Shown here: in pieces, positions 5,998 to 9,623 of the stretch
How the letters are laid out: every line of letters begins with the position of its first letter
Position numbering within the stretch: position 1 is the first letter of the stretch
DNA from: Bacteroidales bacterium
GTDB taxonomy: Bacteria > Bacteroidota > Bacteroidia > Bacteroidales > Muribaculaceae
NCBI GenBank assembly: GCA_900769345.1
Contig: CAAGGJ010000174.1
Span: 1 to 9,623, forward strand
Length of the DNA stretch: 9,623 nt
Direction: 5' to 3'
The notes under the pieces: model-generated
What the model was told of the DNA's origin: nothing
The model's database searches: none
Seen by the model: the letters and a program-made list of their open reading frames with translations, nothing else
Translations under genes and position numbers: made by a program

Positions 5998-6633
5998 ATG
6001 GTGTCAAATACAAGAGAAAAGCTCATTGAGGTTGCGCGCCAATTGTTTGCACACAAAGGCGTTGAAAACACCACAATGAACGACATTGCTTCGGCCTCCG
6101 AAAAAGGTCGACGCACCATCTACACCTACTTCAAGAGCAAACGCGACATATACAACGCCGTAGTGAAAAACGAAAGCGAACTGATTGTGGAACGCTTGAG
6201 CAACATACCGGCACAAAGCCTCTCGCCCGAGGAAAAACTCATGAACTTCATCTTCGTGCGATTCGATGCCATCAAAGAGCTTGTGACCCGCAACGGCTCG
6301 CTGCGCGCCGGATTCTTCCGCGATGTGCGCAAGGTGGAACGCGCCCGCCGCGGCACCCTAAACCAGGAATGTTCAATTTTGATGGAAATACTCAGCGAAG
6401 GCGTCGACAAAGGCGTTTTCTCAATAAAGCACATCGACAAAACCGCCAAGGTGATGCTGCTGTGCCTGCAGGGCATGGACGTGCCATACGTGCGCGACAG
6501 CTTTGCCGAAATGGACATCGAGAAGAACAAGCTCCGCGAATACATTCAGGACTTCATCCTCTACGGCATTACAGCCAAAAACGCCTCTCAGCCCGCCGGC
6601 AAGCCCAAGAGCGATGATTCCAACTCCATTTGA
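5998..6633 (+). CDS. TetR/AcrR-family transcriptional regulator
   Basis: A 211-aa one-component regulator. The N-terminal TetR DNA-binding domain spans about residues 1-55: TREKLIEVARQLFAHKGVEN, then TTMNDIASASEKGRRTIYTY and FKSKRDIYNAV, the classic helix-turn-helix ending in YxYFxSKxxLY. The rest is a variable helical ligand-binding and dimerisation domain with no diagnostic motif, and the last ~15 residues (KPKSDDSNSI) look disordered. The next gene, fabG, begins 51 nt downstream on the same strand with no clear separate promoter, so the two are probably co-transcribed. That suggests control of, or response to, fatty-acid or acyl-CoA status, but the ligand is unknown. No obvious palindromic operator was found in the 5'-flank. 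Confidence 0.93.
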   Translation: MVSNTREKLIEVARQLFAHKGVENTTMNDIASASEKGRRTIYTYFKSKRDIYNAVVKNESELIVERLSNIPAQSLSPEEKLMNFIFVRFDAIKELVTRNGSLRAGFFRDVRKVERARRGTLNQECSILMEILSEGVDKGVFSIKHIDKTAKVMLLCLQGMDVPYVRDSFAEMDIEKNKLREYIQDFILYGITAKNASQPAGKPKSDDSNSI

Positions 6634-6684
6634 CAACAAAACTCTATAGGAATTTTTTATACTAAAAAAGAAATTTTTGAAAAG

Positions 6685-7431
6685 ATGAAATTATTAGAAG
6701 GAAAAGTTGCACTCGTTACAGGTGCTGCACGCGGTATCGGTAAAGCTATCGCATTGAAATTTGCTGCTGAAGGCGCTGACGTTGCTTTCACCGACCTTGT
6801 AATTGACGAAAACGGCAAAGCCACCGAGGCAGAAATCGCCGCCCTTGGCGTGAAAGCAAAAGGCTATGCTTCGAACGCTGCAAACTTCGACGAAACCCAC
6901 ACCGTGGTTGAACAAATAAAGGCTGACTTCGGCCACATCGACATCCTCGTGAACAACGCCGGCATCACCAAGGACGGCTTGATGATGCGCATGACCGAGG
7001 CTCAATGGGACGCAGTGATTGCCGTTAACCTCAAGTCGGCATTCAACTTCATCCACGCTTGTCTGCCAATCATGATGCGCCAACGCAGCGGCTCAATCAT
7101 CAACATGGCATCGGTTGTAGGTGTTCACGGCAACGCCGGTCAAGCCAACTACGCTTCGTCGAAGGCTGGACTTATCGCCCTTGCTAAGAGTATCGCTCAG
7201 GAAGTGGGTTCACGCGGCATCCGCGCCAACGCCATCGCTCCGGGCTTCATCGAAACTGCCATGACCGCTGCTCTGCCCGAAGAAGTTCGCAAAGAATGGT
7301 GCCAGAAAATTCCATTGCGCCGCGGCGGTCAAGTGGAAGACATCGCAAATGTTGCCACTTTCTTGGCAAGCGACATGTCGTCGTACGTTTCGGGCCAAGT
7401 TATCCAAGTTGATGGCGGCATGAACATGTAA
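6685..7431 (+). CDS. fabG: 3-oxoacyl-[acyl-carrier-protein] reductase
   Basis: A 248-aa classical short-chain dehydrogenase/reductase that reduces 3-oxoacyl-ACP to 3-hydroxyacyl-ACP with NADPH in type II fatty acid elongation. It shows the Rossmann motif TGAARGIG (12-19), NNAG (90-93) and the complete catalytic tetrad Asn115, Ser143, Tyr156, Lys160 (YASSK). The C-terminal IQVDGGMNM closely follows FabG consensus (QVDGGM.M). Length is as expected. The strong match to FabG and conserved IAPGFIETAM (184-193) favour FabG over an unrelated SDR, although SDRs are easy to over-assign. It is probably transcribed with the upstream TetR gene and ends at a strong terminator (7466-7518). Confidence 0.92.
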   Translation: MKLLEGKVALVTGAARGIGKAIALKFAAEGADVAFTDLVIDENGKATEAEIAALGVKAKGYASNAANFDETHTVVEQIKADFGHIDILVNNAGITKDGLMMRMTEAQWDAVIAVNLKSAFNFIHACLPIMMRQRSGSIINMASVVGVHGNAGQANYASSKAGLIALAKSIAQEVGSRGIRANAIAPGFIETAMTAALPEEVRKEWCQKIPLRRGGQVEDIANVATFLASDMSSYVSGQVIQVDGGMNM

Positions 7432-7465
7432 TCAACGAGAGACCATCATCTCAACCCATAACAGC

Positions 7466-7518
7466 GAAGGCTGTGTACACGCCACCCAAACGGCACCGTA
7501 CACAGCCTTCCGTTTTTT
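7466..7518 (+). terminator. Strong intrinsic terminator after fabG
   Basis: GAAGGCTGTGTAC (7466-7478) and GTACACAGCCTTC (7498-7510) form a perfect 13-bp stem around a 19-nt loop. CG and six Ts (7513-7518) follow, 34 nt after the fabG stop. Confidence 0.88.
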
Positions 7519-7583
7519 CCACCACCGCAACTGTACATGAAAAAATTCTTGCCGCAACAAACACTCATTATCGGAAATTTGCC

Positions 7584-7591
7584 TAAATTTG
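7584..7591 (+). promoter_or_regulatory. Putative -7 element for the SH3/MORN gene pair
   Basis: TAAATTTG matches TAnnTTTG, about 30 bp before the ATG at 7622, in an A+T-rich gap just after the fabG terminator. No good -33 TTTG is visible at 19-20 bp. Confidence 0.45.
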
Positions 7592-7621
7592 TAACGCTAT
7601 TCTATAAAATATTTTGATATT

Positions 7622-8353
7622 ATGAGAAAACTTGTATTACTATTGTTTCTATTCACTTTTAGTGTTTCGATGATGGCAGATAACTATGTGGTAAATTCGG
7701 CTAAACTCAATGTGCGTGCCACGCCATCGGCATCGGGCAAACTACTTGGCAAACTCACCAAAGGCGCCGTGATTGATGTGACTTCAATATCAAAAGGCTT
7801 TGCAAAATTCACCTACAACGGCAAAACGGGCTATGTAAGCGCAAAGTATCTAACCAAACAAGCTGTCAAAGAAGCGGCACCGGCGCAAGAACAGCAACCG
7901 GTGGTTGAGGAGCAGCAGCCGGTTGAAGAAGTGCCTTCGTCGGTGTCAACAATCTACTTTTTCTTCGACTCGAAATTCTACTACCCGTCAGTTCCAATAG
8001 CATTCAACGGCGAGCAAGTGTTTGGCATGGAGGGCAAAGTGTGCGAATCGAAGATGACTGGCACACGCTACAGCGAATCGATGCGAAAAATAACCGTACG
8101 CGGCGAAGGACGCATAGTGATTTCGTGCGACGTAACTTGGGCTGACAAGCCATACCACAACGAGCTGCCTCTAACAGTCAGCGACGGCGGTGTTTATTAC
8201 GTAAAATACCATGTTGCTGGCATAATTGACGGTTTTATCAATAAACGCAACTTTATTATGGAGCAAATACCAATAAAGAAAGGCTTGAAGGAGCTGGAAA
8301 AAGCCGGCAAGAAATACACTGTAAACGACGATATTGAATATATTCTGAAATGA
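7622..8353 (+). CDS. Exported SH3-domain protein with a DUF2846-like C-terminus
   Basis: A 243-aa protein of unknown specific function. Residues 1-19 are a signal peptide (MRKLVLLLFLFTFSVSMMA, predicted cleavage before Asp20). Residues 21-78 are a bacterial SH3 domain (YVVNSAKLNVRATPSASGKL ... GKTGYVSAKYL), a fold that commonly binds cell-wall peptides or other proteins. A Glu/Gln/Pro-rich linker (82-106) follows. Residues ~110-218 form a beta-rich module (IYFFFDSKFYYPSVPIAFNG ... GGVYYVKYHVAG) resembling DUF2846-type domains, by pattern only. There is no lipobox cysteine, so it is probably periplasmic. Its stop overlaps the start of the MORN gene in ATGA, so the two proteins likely act together, plausibly at the envelope. 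Confidence 0.88.
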   Translation: MRKLVLLLFLFTFSVSMMADNYVVNSAKLNVRATPSASGKLLGKLTKGAVIDVTSISKGFAKFTYNGKTGYVSAKYLTKQAVKEAAPAQEQQPVVEEQQPVEEVPSSVSTIYFFFDSKFYYPSVPIAFNGEQVFGMEGKVCESKMTGTRYSESMRKITVRGEGRIVISCDVTWADKPYHNELPLTVSDGGVYYVKYHVAGIIDGFINKRNFIMEQIPIKKGLKELEKAGKKYTVNDDIEYILK

Positions 8354-9414
8354 AACGCATCTTATCATTCATTGTGGCTATAACAGCCACCGCATTTCTT
8401 GCATCAGCACAAACTGATTTGGCTTCAATCATATTCTGCCAAGCCGGCAAGAAAGTGAACTACATCGGGCAATACGACGACAACCGACGCGACAAAAACG
8501 GCACCGGCATCAGCCGCGACAAGCAAGGCAATGTGTATGTGGGCGACTTTATGCGCGGCAAATTTTCGGGCTACGGCATGCTAATCATGGCAAACAACGC
8601 ATCGATTAAAGACCTTCCTGGCACAACCATCTACGTGGGCGAATGGATTGACGGCAAGCGCGAAGGCAAAGGCACATGCTACTCTCACGATGGCGACGTG
8701 ATTTACAGCGGACTCTTCAGCGAGAACTACCCCGTGAGCCCCTATCCCACTCCACGCCCCGACCAAACGCGCTATTTCTCGGACACTAACACGCAAGACG
8801 AATATTATATAGGAGAAATGCGCAACGGCAAGCCCGATGGATTTGGCATGTTTCTAACAAACGAGGGCACCCTCGCAATTGGCAAGGTGACAGCAGGGCG
8901 TCGCACTGGCGTAGGGCTTCTCCTCGCCGGCGACGGCAACTGGAAGATGGTTAAGTGGTCGGGATACAACACCTATGACGAGATATCTTCGACAGCCGAC
9001 TACAACACGCGCATTGCAACCTACCGCGAAGTAGCAAGCAAACAGCACGCCGAATTCCGCCAAGGCATGCTCGATGTGGCTTCGGGATTAATGCAAACAT
9101 TGTCGCAATCTCAGCAAATCAAAAGCGGCGGCGCTGCTGTAGGCGCTGCAAAAGCGGGCGCTGGATATATGGCTTCCAATTCATCGTCGCCAGGTTCCGG
9201 CAGCAAAGCTTCGTCGAGCAAAAAAGGCGCCGACTGCGGTTCAGCTTGGATATCGGCTTCACGTGCCTACAGCAACTACGAAACGCAACTCGTGCCTAAC
9301 GGCGCAACCACCGCAAGTCTTAGCGACCAACCCTCCATACGCAGCAAGATGAAGAGCCTGCGCACCAAGTGGGAAGCCCGCGGCTGCCCTATCACCAAAT
9401 CGCCTTACGAATAA
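8350..9414 (+). CDS. Exported MORN-repeat protein
   Basis: A 354-aa protein with a signal peptide (MKRILSFIVAITATAFLASA, cleavage before Gln21). MORN-type repeats span about residues 38-192: YIGQYDDNRRDKNGTGI, YVGDFMRGKFSGYGML (63-78), YVGEWIDGKREGKGTC (95-110), a degenerate YSGLF unit (119-123), YIGEMRNGKPDGFGMF (153-168) and AIGKVTAGRRTGVGL (177-190). These short beta-hairpin repeats usually form scaffolds, sometimes lipid-binding. Residues ~220-260 look helical, ~262-295 are Gly/Ser/Ala/Lys-rich and probably disordered, and the last ~60 residues (DCGSAWISASRAYSNYETQL onward) form a small C-terminal module with two cysteines. The ATG overlaps the upstream SH3 gene by 4 nt, indicating translational coupling. 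A specific function is not known. Confidence 0.9.
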   Translation: MKRILSFIVAITATAFLASAQTDLASIIFCQAGKKVNYIGQYDDNRRDKNGTGISRDKQGNVYVGDFMRGKFSGYGMLIMANNASIKDLPGTTIYVGEWIDGKREGKGTCYSHDGDVIYSGLFSENYPVSPYPTPRPDQTRYFSDTNTQDEYYIGEMRNGKPDGFGMFLTNEGTLAIGKVTAGRRTGVGLLLAGDGNWKMVKWSGYNTYDEISSTADYNTRIATYREVASKQHAEFRQGMLDVASGLMQTLSQSQQIKSGGAAVGAAKAGAGYMASNSSSPGSGSKASSSKKGADCGSAWISASRAYSNYETQLVPNGATTASLSDQPSIRSKMKSLRTKWEARGCPITKSPYE

Positions 9415-9438
9415 CCACAGGGCATAAAACGCTGCCAC

Positions 9439-9482
9439 GAATAGCAACGCGAGGGGAACTGCAATCATCTGATTGGCTATTC
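9439..9482. repeat. Inverted repeat between convergent genes
   Basis: GAATAGC (9439-9445) and GCTATTC (9476-9482) are perfect complements, with a smaller CAATC/GATTG hairpin inside (about 9462-9475). It lies where the MORN gene and the leftward gene converge. No T-run is adjacent, so a bidirectional-terminator role is only possible. Confidence 0.35.
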
Positions 9483-9553
9483 CACTCGCATTACCATTAT
9501 TATATATAATGAAACGTATGTCTAATGCATTGCCGAGGCTGCTGCGGCGTTAG

Positions 9554-9622
9554 TTAGTCATCGTCGTCGGCGATTTCGGTTTCGCGCATCTCCTTGTATT
9601 CCTCCCAATCGGGGTCGTCGGC
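9554..9622 (-). CDS. C-terminal fragment of an unidentified protein
   Basis: Only the last 22 codons and the TAA stop are inside the window; the gene continues past the right edge. The visible peptide ends in a highly acidic tail: ADDPDWEEYKEMRETE followed by IADDDD. Codon choice is G+C-rich like the flanking housekeeping genes, and the frame is open up to the edge. The fragment is too short and low-complexity to name a family. It is convergent with the MORN gene. Confidence 0.6.
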   Translation of the reverse strand, partial: ADDPDWEEYKEMRETEIADDDD

Positions 9623-9623
9623 A

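Overview
The window looks like a chromosomal segment of a Bacteroidales bacterium (Bacteroides/Prevotella/Muribaculaceae-like; genus not resolvable). Several intergenic regions carry the Bacteroidetes-type promoter (-33 TTTG, about 19 bp, -7 TAnnTTTG), starts lack clear Shine-Dalgarno sequences, and the housekeeping proteins (class I fumarase, RluA-type pseudouridine synthase, FabG) read as Bacteroidetes versions.

Layout. 1-104 (-): N-terminus of class I fumarate hydratase. 105-682: a 578-nt stretch with no gene, holding a probable fumarase promoter and an AT-rich 10-bp inverted repeat. 683-4578 (-): an A+T-rich four-gene cassette, in transcription order a small XRE/Cro-type regulator, an AIPR-family (abortive infection/phage resistance) protein, a C5-cytosine DNA methyltransferase and an unrecognised 192-aa protein. 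4579-4737: its control region, with two identical 14-bp perfect palindromes 74 bp apart. 4738-5424 (-): RluA-family pseudouridine synthase. 5613-5769 (+): a self-contained tRNA-Met(CAT) unit with promoter, probable initiator tRNA and terminator. 5998-7431 (+): TetR-family regulator and fabG, closed by a strong terminator. 7622-9414 (+): two translationally coupled exported proteins, one SH3-domain and one MORN-repeat. 9554-9622 (-): the acidic C-terminus of an unidentified gene running off the right edge.

The most interesting part is the 683-4717 cassette. AIPR proteins are known to sit beside restriction-modification genes. Here a complete methyltransferase and an AIPR protein are present, but I recognise no classical restriction endonuclease, Z1 protein or MORC/Hsp90-like ATPase. 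The toxic partner must therefore be AIPR itself, the 192-aa protein, or both. Control seems to depend on the XRE regulator. Its reading frame is broken exactly at an A8 tract near its start codon, and removing one A gives a full 74-aa HTH protein. One palindromic operator abuts the predicted -33 element of the cassette promoter. Together these suggest a compact defence module with autoregulation and possibly slippage or phase-variable control. That functional reading is inference; the gene order, motifs, palindromes and frame break are seen directly.
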